Origin: Candidatus Rokuibacteriota bacterium
Lineage (GTDB): Bacteria; Methylomirabilota; Methylomirabilia; Rokubacteriales; CSP1-6
Assembly: GCA_003220345.1 (NCBI GenBank)
Contig: QHSC01000097.1
Span: forward strand, 1-34,993
Length of the DNA stretch: 34,993 nt
Reading direction: 5' to 3'
Position numbers and translations under genes: made by a program. Below are positions 23,532 through 31,309 of this stretch, piece by piece (within the stretch, counting starts at the first letter, position 1; each line of letters opens with the position of its first letter). The notes beneath the pieces are model-generated. The model did not search any database. It had not been told where the DNA came from and worked only from the letters and a program-made list of their open reading frames with translations.

Positions 23532-24598
23532 TCGCCTACCGCCTCAATCGCTCCTTCGCCTGGAACGCAGCCCATCCCCCCCGGCTGCCGCCGAGACCGC
23601 GCCAGGTGCCTCCCGCCACCGTCAACCTCTTCGATCGGACGCTCGAGGGCCCCGTGGGAATCGCCGCCGGCCCGTTGCCGAATGCGAAGTGGATTGCCGC
23701 CTATGCCCGACTCGGCTACGGCCTTCTGACCTACTCGACGGTGCGGAGCCGGGAGCACCCGGCCTCCCGGGCGCCCAATCTCGCCTTCTGTCGTCTCGGC
23801 GATCCGACGACGATCGAGCCCACCCCGCGGCGCCTCGATCCCGCCGCCGTCACCTTGGCCTACTCCTTCGGCCTACCCTCCGCCACGCCGGACGTCTGGC
23901 GGGCGGACGTCAAGCGCGCGCGCGCCGCCCTCGGGCCAAAGCAGCTTCTCGTCGTCAGCGTGGTCGGCACGCCCGCGCCGGATGGCGATGGCGAGCAGCT
24001 CGCCGCCGACTATGCCGCGTGCGCGCGGTGGGCGGCCGAGGCCGGCGCCGACGTCGTCGAGGTGCACCTCTCCGCCCCCGACACGGCGGCGGAGCGCGCG
24101 CAGATGGTCTACGAGGACGTGGCCCTGTCGACCCACATCGTGCAGCGGGTGCGGCGCGCCGTCGGCCTCAAGCCGGTCGTGGCCAAGGTCGGGGCGGCGA
24201 GGAGCCCGCGGGCCTTGCACGACCTCGCCACGGCCACGGCTCGCTGGCTCGACGGATTCACACTCATCAATGGTCTGCAGCGACGCCTCGTGAACCCCGA
24301 CGGCGCGCCCGCCCTCACGGGTCCCGGGCGCGAGCTGGCCGGGGTGTCCGGCGCCGCGGTCTGGGAGCACGGTCGCGTGCAGGTCGCCGAGCTCTGCGCG
24401 TGGCGCAAAGCGGGGGCGTGGGACCGAGTGGTCTTCGCGGTGGGCGGCATCACGACCGTCGAGCGCGCGCGCGCGAGCCTCGAATCCGGCGCCAACGCCG
24501 CCCTCGTGGCCACGGCGGCGCTCGTGGACCCGCTGCTCGCCGCCCGCTTCCGCGGCGCCCGGGTCGCGGCCGAGGTCGCGCGGCGCCCGCGTCGCTAG
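23528..24598 (+). CDS. Dihydroorotate-dehydrogenase-like flavoprotein, probable CTG start
   Basis: About 356 residues if translation starts at CTG 23528. The upstream gene stops TGA at 23529-23531, giving a CTGA overlap, and a strong GGAGG (23516-23520) lies 7 bases before the CTG. Class 1/2 DHODH-like features: EGPVGIAAGPLPNAKWIAAYARLGYGLLTYSTV, LVVSVVGTPAP, VVEVHLSAPDTA, KPVVAKVG, FTLINGL, VVFAVGGITTVERA. These match a FMN-binding TIM barrel. The role is uncertain: it may be a dihydropyrimidine- or butyrolactone-like dehydrogenase rather than a pyrimidine-synthesis enzyme. Its stop shares CTAG with the convergent gene. Confidence 0.78.
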   Translation: MIAYRLNRSFAWNAAHPPRLPPRPRQVPPATVNLFDRTLEGPVGIAAGPLPNAKWIAAYARLGYGLLTYSTVRSREHPASRAPNLAFCRLGDPTTIEPTPRRLDPAAVTLAYSFGLPSATPDVWRADVKRARAALGPKQLLVVSVVGTPAPDGDGEQLAADYAACARWAAEAGADVVEVHLSAPDTAAERAQMVYEDVALSTHIVQRVRRAVGLKPVVAKVGAARSPRALHDLATATARWLDGFTLINGLQRRLVNPDGAPALTGPGRELAGVSGAAVWEHGRVQVAELCAWRKAGAWDRVVFAVGGITTVERARASLESGANAALVATAALVDPLLAARFRGARVAAEVARRPRR

Positions 24599-25179
24599 CG
24601 GATCCTTCGTGGAGGCGAGTCCTCCACCTTGAGCTCGTCCTTCTCCTCGAGGGCAATCCCGACCGCGGCGAGCTCGCTCTTCTTCTTCTCGCTTATGCGC
24701 GCGGCGGCGCGTCGGAGAAGCTCTTCTCGGCTTGGTGGTCTGAATGCCGCGTCACTCTCCTGGACCCTGCGCCCGCACCGTCCGAGAAGATCCGTGAGCT
24801 CGGCGATTCCATCAGGACCATTGCTCGTCCGGACGGCATCCCAGCTCCTGAGCTTGTCGGCCCCCGCCCCCGTCTTGCGGATCTGTCTCGTCGAGTCCTG
24901 GAGGCCGATCAGGCTGCCCGCGAGATCGAGGGCGTCGTCCAGCCAGGCGTCGTAGCCCGCCCGCGCCGTCGGACAATCACGCCGCGAGAACCGCTGCGCC
25001 GCGTCCTTGAGATCCCTGAGTCGCTCGGTGGCCTTTTCGACCTTCTGGTCGGCCGGCCACTGCGATGGATCGTCCTGGGCCGCGGTCTCGGCGAGGGGCC
25101 ACACCGCGGCAGAGCCAAGCGAGAGGAAGATCTGGACGGCGGCCAGCCCGATGGAGAGCCTGGGGAGAGCGCGACGCAT
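24595..25179 (-). CDS. Secreted protein of unknown function
   Basis: 194 residues from ATG 25179 (GTG 25182 is an alternative). The N-terminus RRALPRLSIGLAAVQIFLSL is a probable signal peptide. The mature part is charged, helical and coiled-coil-like (KVEKATERLRDLKDAAQRFSRR, EELLRRAAARISEKKKSE) with two Cys in RRDCPTAR and LGRCGRR that could pair. No family recognised. It stops within CTAG (24595-24598) shared with the DHODH-like gene, and is the only gene of its transcript. Confidence 0.72.
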   Translation of the reverse strand: MRRALPRLSIGLAAVQIFLSLGSAAVWPLAETAAQDDPSQWPADQKVEKATERLRDLKDAAQRFSRRDCPTARAGYDAWLDDALDLAGSLIGLQDSTRQIRKTGAGADKLRSWDAVRTSNGPDGIAELTDLLGRCGRRVQESDAAFRPPSREELLRRAAARISEKKKSELAAVGIALEEKDELKVEDSPPRRIR

Positions 25180-25245
25180 CACGAGGCGCCTTTCTCGCGC
25201 GGCGGTGCTGGAGCCGTCCGCGTGACAATTGTTCCGGTCATTCGT

Positions 25246-25274
25246 ACCGTACGGGCGCCCCGGGACGGTGTCAA
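25246..25274 (-). promoter_or_regulatory. Promoter of the secreted unknown
   Basis: On the minus strand TTGACA (25269-25274), a 17-base spacer and TACGGT (25246-25251). The -35 is perfect, the -10 moderate. The leader would be about 60 nt; ACAATTGT nearby is a short palindrome. Confidence 0.5.
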
Positions 25275-25325
25275 GATTTCGCGGCTCTCGACCTCGCGAG
25301 ACGATCGCCGGTCCGGCGCCTGTGC

Positions 25326-25331
25326 TAGGCT
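25326..25331 (+). promoter_or_regulatory. Extended -10 (TGCTAGGCT), leaderless promoter of the glycosyltransferase
   Basis: TAGGCT, preceded by TGC, ends six bases before ATG 25338, the same spacing as at thyX and the BamE-like gene. No strong -35. Confidence 0.45.
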
Positions 25332-25337
25332 CGCCGC

Positions 25338-26330
25338 ATGCGCTGGCTCGTCGTGCTGCCCTTCGAGCGTCCGGAGCACATGGGGGTGGACTTCCGGGAC
25401 GAGCTCGTGGCCATGGGCCACGAGGTCCGTACCTTCGCCTACCGGCGCAACAACCCCCTCTACAAGAACCGCGGCACCAAGGCCGCCTATCAGCTCTGGA
25501 TCCTCCGACGGCTCGAACGAATCTGCCTCGAGTGGGAGCCGGCGCTGGTGCTCGTCATCAAGGGCGGGCCCATCACGCCCGGGCTGATCCGTCGGGTCAA
25601 GCGGAGCCGGGACGTGCTCTTCCTCAACTTTTTCCCCGACAATCCCCTGTGGATGATGCCCTTCGACGCCATCGAGGCCTATGACGTCTTCTTCACCAAG
25701 GAGCGCTACGCGCTCGACTCGCTCGAGCACGTGGGGCTGCGCAACCTCCATTATCTGCCCATGTACTGCGTGCCCGCCATGCATCACCCGGTGACGCTCA
25801 CGGCGGAAGAGCAGCTCCTCTACTCGAGGCCGATCAGCTTCGTGGGCAGCCGCTATCCCTACCGCGAGCGACTCATCAAGGAGCTTCTGGCCTTCCCCAT
25901 CAAGCTCTGGGGGGCGGGCTGGGCGCGGACGGAATCCCTGGAGATCCGGGCCCTCGTGGCCGGTGGACCTGTGTGGGGGCGCGCCAAGCTCGCCGTCTAC
26001 TCCGGCTCGACGCTGTCGCTGAACCATCACCATCCCATGAACGACATCGTGGGCGTCAACACGCGCGCCTTCGAGCTGGCGGCGAGCGGCGCCTGCCAGG
26101 TCGTGGATCTCAAGGGCGAGCTGCCGGGGCTCTTCGCCCCCGGGGAGGAGGTCGTGGCCTACCGCGATCTCGACGATCTCAAGGATCAGCTCGGCTACTA
26201 CCTCGCCCATCCCGACGAGGCGCGCGCCATCGGCGGCAACGCCATGAAGCGCGCGCTCCAGGAGCATACCCTCCGCCACCGGATCGAGGAGATCCTCACC
26301 GTCGTCGAGGAGCGCTTCGGAAAGAGATGA
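25338..26330 (+). CDS. CgeB-family glycosyltransferase
   Basis: 330 residues from ATG 25338. GT-B-type layout: N-terminal MRWLVVLPFERPEHMGVDF with FRDELVAMGHEVRTFAYRR, then VLVIKGGPITPGLIRRVKRS, and the C-terminal donor-binding half (ISFVGSRYPYRERLIKELL ... LSLNHHHPMNDIVGVNTRAFELAASGACQVVDLKGELPGLFAPGEEVVAYRDLDDL) with the DUF3880/CgeB pattern, ending in EHTLRHRIEEIL. CgeB proteins were first linked to spore-coat sugars in Bacillus; here they more likely decorate a surface glycan. The leader is probably absent. A repeat patch and the threonine-synthase-like gene follow. Confidence 0.87.
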   Translation: MRWLVVLPFERPEHMGVDFRDELVAMGHEVRTFAYRRNNPLYKNRGTKAAYQLWILRRLERICLEWEPALVLVIKGGPITPGLIRRVKRSRDVLFLNFFPDNPLWMMPFDAIEAYDVFFTKERYALDSLEHVGLRNLHYLPMYCVPAMHHPVTLTAEEQLLYSRPISFVGSRYPYRERLIKELLAFPIKLWGAGWARTESLEIRALVAGGPVWGRAKLAVYSGSTLSLNHHHPMNDIVGVNTRAFELAASGACQVVDLKGELPGLFAPGEEVVAYRDLDDLKDQLGYYLAHPDEARAIGGNAMKRALQEHTLRHRIEEILTVVEERFGKR

Positions 26331-26334
26331 TGTG

Positions 26335-26433
26335 CGAGCCGAGGCATGGCCGAGCTGCCGAAGGCACGAGTGTGACGAGGCGAGTTTCCAAATGAGTCGA
26401 GCCGAGGCATGGCCGAGCTGCCGAAGGCACGAG
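26335..26433. repeat. Pair of 36-bp direct repeats
   Basis: Two identical 36-base copies (26335-26370 and 26398-26433), 63 bases apart start to start, beginning CGAGCCGAGGCATGGCCGAG. They sit after the glycosyltransferase stop. Between them and after them lies a second repeat. Confidence 0.85.
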
Positions 26434-26509
26434 CGTGTGGCCGTGCGAGGTGAGCGCCGTCGGCGCGAGCCGAGAGCTGAGTAGAATGCGAGTTTCCAAA
26501 TGAGTCGAG
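26380..26509. repeat. Pair of 22-bp direct repeats interleaved with the 36-bp pair
   Basis: Identical 22-base copies (26380-26401 and 26488-26509) that begin GCGAGTTTCCAAATGAG. The first overlaps the second 36-bp copy by four bases; the second lies just before the threonine-synthase ATG at 26517. TAGAAT at 26482-26487, between the copies, may be a -10 box. Confidence 0.85.
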
Positions 26510-26516
26510 TTGTCCG

Positions 26517-27749
26517 ATGAAGCAGATGGATTCCCTCGCGACGAGCCTGCGCTGCATCGAGTGCGGCGGCGCCTCTCCCCTCGGCTATACGCTTCAGTGC
26601 CCGACCTGCGGCGGTCTCCTCGAGCTCCTCTACGACGAGCCGCTCCTCCGAAGGCTGGGAACGGGCGCCTTCACCGGCACGGGGCTCTGGCGCTACGCGC
26701 CTGTGCTGCCCATCGCGGATCCCGCGCATCGCGTCTCCCTCGGCGAGGGAGCGACGCCGCTCCTCGATTGCCCGCGTCTGGCCCGAGAGCTCGGCGTCCA
26801 GCGCCTCGTGGTCAAGTTCGAGGGCGCGAACCCCACGGGCACGGTCAAGGACCGCAGCTCGGCCACGGGCGTGAGCGCCGCCCTCCAGTTCGGCTTCGCC
26901 GTCACCTCGGTGGTCAGCTCCGGCAACGCCGGCTCGTCCATCGCCGCCTACTCGGCGCGGGCCGGGCTGCGCTCACTCATCTTCTGCTACGAGCGGGCCT
27001 CGGCGCCCAAGATGCTCCACATGGCCGCCACCGCCACGGACCTCGTCATCTACAAGGGCGTGTACGACGACCTCATCACGCTGTGGGACCGGCTCGCGGA
27101 GGAAGGGCTCTTCTTCGACTGCGGCGCCTCGCGCAATCCGTACAAGCACGAGGGCAAGAAGACCATCGCCTACGAGATCGCGGAGGGACTGGGCTGGCGC
27201 GCGCCCGATCTCGTGGTGGCGCCCGTGGCCGTGGGGGAAACCTTCATCGCCGCCTCTCGTGGGTTCGCCGAGATGGAGCGCCTGGGCCTCATCGCCAGGC
27301 GGCCGATCATGGCCGCCGCCCAGGCGGCACGCGCGAACGCCGTGGTGCGGGCCTGGCGGGACAAGGCCGCCATCACGCCGCTCAAGATCGGCTACACGGT
27401 GGCCGAGGGACTCGCCGCGGGCGACCCCGGGCGCAAGGGCGACTGGGTCCTGCGCATCCTGCGGGAGACGGGCGGCGTGGCGGGCCAGGCGGAGGACGAG
27501 GAGATCCTGGCCGCCCAGTCCCTGCTCGCGCGCACCGAGGGAATATGGGCGGGGCCGACCGGGGTGGCCGCGCTGGCCGTCCTGAAAAATCTCCTTCACG
27601 AGAAGGAGGTCGACCCCGCCGCCACCATCTGCGTCATCCTGAGCGAGACCGGTCTCAAGACGGAGGCCGCGCCCCCCAGCCGTCCTGCCATCGCCTTCGA
27701 CGAAGCTTCACTGAGGAGCCTCGTGCGGGAAAAGGTGCGGGAGAGCTAG
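26517..27749 (+). CDS. thrC: Threonine synthase-like PLP enzyme
   Basis: 410 residues from ATG 26517. N-terminal zinc-ribbon CIECGGASPLGYTLQCPTCGG (Cys13, 16, 28, 31), as in the archaeal/bacterial class with a short Zn finger, then TP-loop GEGATPLLDCPRLARELG, the PLP-Lys segment FEGANPTGTVKDRSS (Lys111), and phosphate-loop SSGNAGSSIAAYSARAG. This matches fold-type II PLP enzymes converting O-phosphohomoserine to threonine. A cysteate-synthase or other beta-replacing role is possible. Its stop shares CTAG with the convergent methyltransferase. No other threonine genes are nearby. Confidence 0.88.
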   Translation: MKQMDSLATSLRCIECGGASPLGYTLQCPTCGGLLELLYDEPLLRRLGTGAFTGTGLWRYAPVLPIADPAHRVSLGEGATPLLDCPRLARELGVQRLVVKFEGANPTGTVKDRSSATGVSAALQFGFAVTSVVSSGNAGSSIAAYSARAGLRSLIFCYERASAPKMLHMAATATDLVIYKGVYDDLITLWDRLAEEGLFFDCGASRNPYKHEGKKTIAYEIAEGLGWRAPDLVVAPVAVGETFIAASRGFAEMERLGLIARRPIMAAAQAARANAVVRAWRDKAAITPLKIGYTVAEGLAAGDPGRKGDWVLRILRETGGVAGQAEDEEILAAQSLLARTEGIWAGPTGVAALAVLKNLLHEKEVDPAATICVILSETGLKTEAAPPSRPAIAFDEASLRSLVREKVRES

Positions 27750-28435
27750 TCGAGCGCGCGCGTCATTCCCAGGCGACGCGCGGTGAGCTCGGCCATGCGC
27801 GGATCGCGCTCGACCCCTATCCACTCGCGCCCCAGGCCCAGAGCCACGCGACCCACGGTTCCCGCGCCGCAGAACGGATCGAGCACAGGTCCACGGCGAC
27901 GGCTCTGGAGAATGAGCGCGCGCAGCACCGGCTCGGGCGTGGCATCCCAGATGCTGGCCGGATGCGTCCTCGGCAGGGGCAGCATCCAGCACAGGGTGGC
28001 GGCGGTCGGGCGCACGCGACGTCCGGCCCGGGCGAAGCGCAGAAGGTAGTTGATCCGGTTGTCCCACCGCTCGCGCGAGCCCGTCTCGGCCCAGATGCCC
28101 TTGGACTGAAGGCGCCAGCCCGTGCGCCTGAGCCAGCCCGCGATGAGGCTATCGAACCCTACCCATTCCCGTCCGTTGTGGCGATCGCCCAAGACAAGCC
28201 AGAGGTCTCCATCGGGGACAAGCACGCGCCGCCATTCGCGCCCGAACCCGACCGCGAGCTGTCGCGCATAGTGCTCGGCCGCCGGGCGTCCGCGATTGCT
28301 GACCCAGTAGGGCGGCGAGGTCAGGATGATGCCGACGCTGGCGGACGGGATCTGCCCCAGATCGCGACTGTCCGCCTGGAAGAGCTGCGCCCGCCCGTCC
28401 GGACGGGCCCAGGCCCGCTTCGCCGCGCTCGTCAC
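27746..28435 (-). CDS. DNA methyltransferase (TSPPYW type), orphan
   Basis: 229 residues from GTG 28435, overlapping the stop of the MBL gene as GTGA. Motif IV TSPPYW comes first, then a target-recognition stretch, and near the end motif I DPFCGAGTVGRVALGLGREWIGVE. This order is that of the N4-cytosine/N6-adenine amino-methyltransferases of the beta-like class; TSPPY favours N4-cytosine. The recognition region is short. No restriction endonuclease is adjacent, so it is an orphan, perhaps with an epigenetic role or part of a decayed system. The longer frame to 28945 overlaps the MBL gene and was rejected. Co-transcribed with the MBL hydrolase and lgt. Confidence 0.85.
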   Translation of the reverse strand: MTSAAKRAWARPDGRAQLFQADSRDLGQIPSASVGIILTSPPYWVSNRGRPAAEHYARQLAVGFGREWRRVLVPDGDLWLVLGDRHNGREWVGFDSLIAGWLRRTGWRLQSKGIWAETGSRERWDNRINYLLRFARAGRRVRPTAATLCWMLPLPRTHPASIWDATPEPVLRALILQSRRRGPVLDPFCGAGTVGRVALGLGREWIGVERDPRMAELTARRLGMTRALD

Positions 28436-29211
28436 AGCGTGTAGGGCACGAGCTCGCGCGCGACCTCGATCTCGCCGGAGAAGTGCTGGCGCGCCTCTTC
28501 GACGAGCGCCTCGAGCTCGCCGTGATGCCCGGCATCGATGTGGGCGAGGAGGAGTCGGCGCACCCCCGCGCGCGCCGCGACCTCTCCGGCCTGCGCGGCC
28601 GTGGAGTGGGCCCCGAAGCGCTGCGCGCGCCGCTCCGAGAAGGTCGCCTCGTGGATGAGGGTGTCCGCGTCGCGGGCGAGCGTCTCGACGGCGACGCAGG
28701 GCTCGGTGTCGGAGGAGTAGACCACAGCCACACCGGAGGCCGGCGACTGGAAGCGCACGGCGAGATTCGGCATGTTCCCGTGCGCGTTGGGTGAGGTCGT
28801 GACGGTGAGGGCGCCCGCTGCGTCGAGGCGGAAACCCTCCTGCGGCGGCACCGGCTCCCAGAGCAAGGGAAACATCCCGGGCCGCTCCAGGAGCTGGAAA
28901 ACACCGAGCAGCGAGCGGAGCGCCGCTTCGTGCTCTTCCCGGCACGCGATCCGGAGGGGCGCCTTCCGGCCCGTGAGGAACAGGGTCTGGATCAGCGAGG
29001 GCAGGCCGTAGGCATGGTCGGGATGGATGTGGGTCACGATGACACGCCCGAGGGAGACCGGATCGACGCCCGCCCGCATGAGCTTCTGAGCCGGGCTGCC
29101 CCCGCAGTCCACGAGCAGGGGCGGGGCGCCGCTCTCCTCGAACACGATGGATGTGGTGTCGCGGTCAGGTCCCGGCACGGCGCCCGACGTGCCGAGGAAG
29201 ACGAAGCGCAC
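28432..29211 (-). CDS. MBL-fold metallo-hydrolase (RNase Z-like)
   Basis: 259 residues from GTG 29211. Motif HIHPDHAYGLPSL (His61, His63, Asp65, His66), with LVDCGGSPAQKLM ahead of it, VYSSDTEPC (third metal-ligand Asp), and HEATFSERRAQRFGAHSTAAQAG carrying the next His, as in RNase Z/arylsulfatase-type MBL proteins. It could process tRNA 3' ends or be a small-molecule hydrolase; the length of 259 residues is short for tRNase Z. It lies 7 bases after lgt and overlaps the methyltransferase. Confidence 0.85.
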   Translation of the reverse strand: MRFVFLGTSGAVPGPDRDTTSIVFEESGAPPLLVDCGGSPAQKLMRAGVDPVSLGRVIVTHIHPDHAYGLPSLIQTLFLTGRKAPLRIACREEHEAALRSLLGVFQLLERPGMFPLLWEPVPPQEGFRLDAAGALTVTTSPNAHGNMPNLAVRFQSPASGVAVVYSSDTEPCVAVETLARDADTLIHEATFSERRAQRFGAHSTAAQAGEVAARAGVRRLLLAHIDAGHHGELEALVEEARQHFSGEIEVARELVPYTL

Positions 29212-29218
29212 GGGGAGA

Positions 29219-30004
29219 TCAGGCCGACGCGTGGGCTCGGCGGAGCAGGAGCGGAACGCCGACCACGGCCAGCCCGACCCCGACGAGGCTCGCCAGCTGG
29301 GCCACGCGTAGCGGCCCCAGCATCAGGGCGTCGGTGCGCAAGGCCTCGGTCAGGAAGCGGCCGACGGAGTACAGGCCGAGATACGTCAGGAAGAGCGCGC
29401 CGGGGGCCCGCTCCAGACGCTTCCGGAATACGGCGACGAGCACGATGAAGACGAGAAAATCCCAGACTGATTCGTAGAGAAACGTCGGATGAAAGAATTC
29501 CTCCTGCGCGAACTGGAGCGGGCGGTGAGGCGGCGAGATGTAGAGCTTCCAGGGCAGATCCGTCGGCGTGCCGAACGCCTCCTCGTTGAAGAAATTGCCC
29601 CAGCGTCCGACGGCCTGCCCCAGAGCAAGGCTCGGCGCAGCGATGTCCATGTAGGTGATGGCGGGCAGCCCCTTCCACAGGGCATACCCGCCGCCCACGA
29701 GCAGGCCCCCGAGGACACCGCCGTGTATGGCGAGCCCGCCCTCCCAGACCGCGAGGATCTTGGAGGGAAAGCGGCTGTAATAGTCGAGGTTGAAGGCGAC
29801 GTAGTAGAGGCGCGCGCCGACGAGGCCGCCGATGAGGGCCAGCTCCGATGCCTTGAGCAGGTTGTCGGGGTCGAGGCCGCGCCGCTGGGCCTCGTGGTGG
29901 GCGAGCCAGAGCCCGAGCGCCATCGCGCCCGCCATGAGAATGCCGTACCAGCGGAAGGTCAGGGGGCCGAGCTGGAAGGCAATGGCCCCCGGAGAGTGGA
30001 ACAT
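29219..30004 (-). CDS. lgt: Prolipoprotein diacylglyceryl transferase
   Basis: 261 residues from ATG 30004. Lgt signature GRWGNFFNEEAFG (133-145), the active-site loop LAIHGGVLGG with His94, FRWYGILMAGAMALGLWL at the N-terminus, and several membrane helices. It transfers diacylglycerol from phosphatidylglycerol to the lipobox Cys, which is required for Pal, CpoB and the BamE-like lipoprotein encoded in this window. Its promoter (30014-30042) is the best match in the window and sits back to back with that of the tol operon. Confidence 0.95.
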   Translation of the reverse strand: MFHSPGAIAFQLGPLTFRWYGILMAGAMALGLWLAHHEAQRRGLDPDNLLKASELALIGGLVGARLYYVAFNLDYYSRFPSKILAVWEGGLAIHGGVLGGLLVGGGYALWKGLPAITYMDIAAPSLALGQAVGRWGNFFNEEAFGTPTDLPWKLYISPPHRPLQFAQEEFFHPTFLYESVWDFLVFIVLVAVFRKRLERAPGALFLTYLGLYSVGRFLTEALRTDALMLGPLRVAQLASLVGVGLAVVGVPLLLRRAHASA

Positions 30005-30013
30005 ACGGGCCTG

Positions 30014-30042
30014 GTTATACGGCCGGGGACCGATGCTGTCAA
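30014..30042 (-). promoter_or_regulatory. Sigma70 promoter of lgt
   Basis: On the minus strand TTGACA (30037-30042), a 17-base spacer and TATAAC (30014-30019), nine bases before ATG 30004; predicted leader about 2-3 nt. Confidence 0.75.
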
Positions 30043-30070
30043 ATAAATCGCGGCTTTGTCGGCAAATTCG

Positions 30071-30100
30071 TTGACACCCTCGGAAGGGCTCCGGTATCAT
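30071..30100 (+). promoter_or_regulatory. Sigma70 promoter of the tol-pal operon
   Basis: TTGACA (30071-30076), an 18-base spacer and TATCAT (30095-30100). Start near 30107 gives a leader of about 40 nt, containing the strong AAAAGGAG ribosome site for tolQ. Confidence 0.7.
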
Positions 30101-30146
30101 CAAAGAGCGTCTACGCCTCACTCACAGTCCACAAAAGGAGTCCCGA

Positions 30147-30872
30147 TTGCCAGGTACCGCGGGCCTGTCCACGAGCGTCCTCGACCCGATCCTGTCGGCC
30201 GGTCCCCTCGCGCGCTTCGTTCTCGGAGTCCTGCTCTTCTTCTCGGTCATCTGCTGGGCGCTCATCGTCGAGAAATTCTGGGAGTTCCGGGCCATCAAGC
30301 GCGAGTCGCGGGCCTTCACGAAGGCCTTTCGCGAGAGCCGTCGCTTCTCCCTGCTCTACACCGCGGCCAAGCGGTTTCGGTGGAGCCCGGTAGCCTCGCT
30401 CTACACGGCGGCCGGCCACGAACTGGCCAGCGTGTACGGTGGCGTGGAGGCGGTCGATGCGGTGCTCGATGAGGGCGAGGGACTACCGCGGGAGACGCTG
30501 GATGCCGTCCATCGGGCGATGCGACGGGCGAGCGAGGCGGAAGTGGGACGGATGGAGCGCTATCTGCCTTTCCTCGCCACCACGGCGAGCGCCGCGCCCT
30601 TCATCGGTCTCTTCGGCACGGTCGTCGGCATCATGAACGCCTTCCACAACATCGGCCAGCAGGGCTCCGCCAACCTCGCCGTGGTCGCCCCCGGCATCTC
30701 CGAGGCCTTGATCGCCACCGCGGCGGGCCTCGGCGCGGCCATTCCGGCGGTCATGGCCTACAACTTCTTCGTCAACCGGAGCAAGCGCTGGGCCACGGAG
30801 ATGGACGGCTTCACGCTGGAGCTCCTGAACGTCTTGGCCAGGCCCACCCCGCAGAAGGCCGTCACGCGGTAG
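30147..30872 (+). CDS. tolQ: TolQ/ExbB-family proton channel subunit
   Basis: 241 residues from TTG 30147; AAAAGGAG (30133-30140) is 6 bases upstream. Three membrane helices (GPLARFVLGVLLFFSVICW; then LPFLATTASAAPFIGLFGTVVGIMNAF and ALIATAAGLGAAIPAVMAYNFFV) with the family motif around GLFGTV and a cytosolic loop between helix 1 and 2. With TolR it forms the proton channel that drives TolA. First gene of the operon; tolR starts 2 bases after the stop. Confidence 0.95.
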   Translation: MPGTAGLSTSVLDPILSAGPLARFVLGVLLFFSVICWALIVEKFWEFRAIKRESRAFTKAFRESRRFSLLYTAAKRFRWSPVASLYTAAGHELASVYGGVEAVDAVLDEGEGLPRETLDAVHRAMRRASEAEVGRMERYLPFLATTASAAPFIGLFGTVVGIMNAFHNIGQQGSANLAVVAPGISEALIATAAGLGAAIPAVMAYNFFVNRSKRWATEMDGFTLELLNVLARPTPQKAVTR

Positions 30873-30874
30873 CG

Positions 30875-31309
30875 ATGGCTTTCAACCTCGACAGCGGCGA
30901 GAGCGAGGGCGGACGGCGTCGGGTCGGGACCCTCAGCGAGATCAACATCATCCCGCTGGTGGACGTCGTCCTCGTCCTCCTGCTCATCTTCATGCTCACG
31001 GCGCCCCTCATGTATCGGGGCATCGACGTCAACCTGCCCAAGACGGCGGGCAAGCCGACGGTGACCGAGGAACGGATGGAGCTGACCCTTACCCGGGAGC
31101 AGCAGCTCTACCTGAACGGGAAGCCCCTGCCCCTGGGCTCCCTCGAGCAGGCGCTGCGCGACGTGTTCAAGAACCGCACGGACAAGACGCTCTACCTCAA
31201 GGCCGACCAGGCGCTCCAGTACGGCTTCGTGATCGAGACCATGGACAAGGTCCGCCGCTCCGGCATCGAGAAGCTCGGCATGGTCACCGAGCCCGCGCCG
31301 AGGTCGTGA
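30875..31309 (+). CDS. tolR: TolR/ExbD-family channel subunit
   Basis: 144 residues from ATG 30875. A single membrane helix with the essential Asp30 in NIIPLVDVVLVLLLIFM, then LPKTAGKP and a periplasmic domain (QLYLNGKPLPLGSLEQAL, ending YGFVIETMDKVRRSGIEKLGM) as in TolR/ExbD. Stator partner of TolQ. Its TGA stop overlaps the GTG start of tolA (GTGA, 31306-31309). Confidence 0.95.
   Translation: MAFNLDSGESEGGRRRVGTLSEINIIPLVDVVLVLLLIFMLTAPLMYRGIDVNLPKTAGKPTVTEERMELTLTREQQLYLNGKPLPLGSLEQALRDVFKNRTDKTLYLKADQALQYGFVIETMDKVRRSGIEKLGMVTEPAPRS

Noticed and set aside
26335..26509. CRISPR array
   Set aside because: Only two copies each of two different repeats, unequal spacing, and no cas genes.
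26500..26520. Six-codon ORF before the threonine-synthase gene as a leader peptide
   Set aside because: The ATG is part of a 22-bp repeat also present at 26380, and no ribosome site or attenuator structure is seen.
27746..28435. Part of a restriction-modification or defence island
   Set aside because: No nuclease or other defence gene adjacent; neighbours are lgt and an MBL hydrolase.
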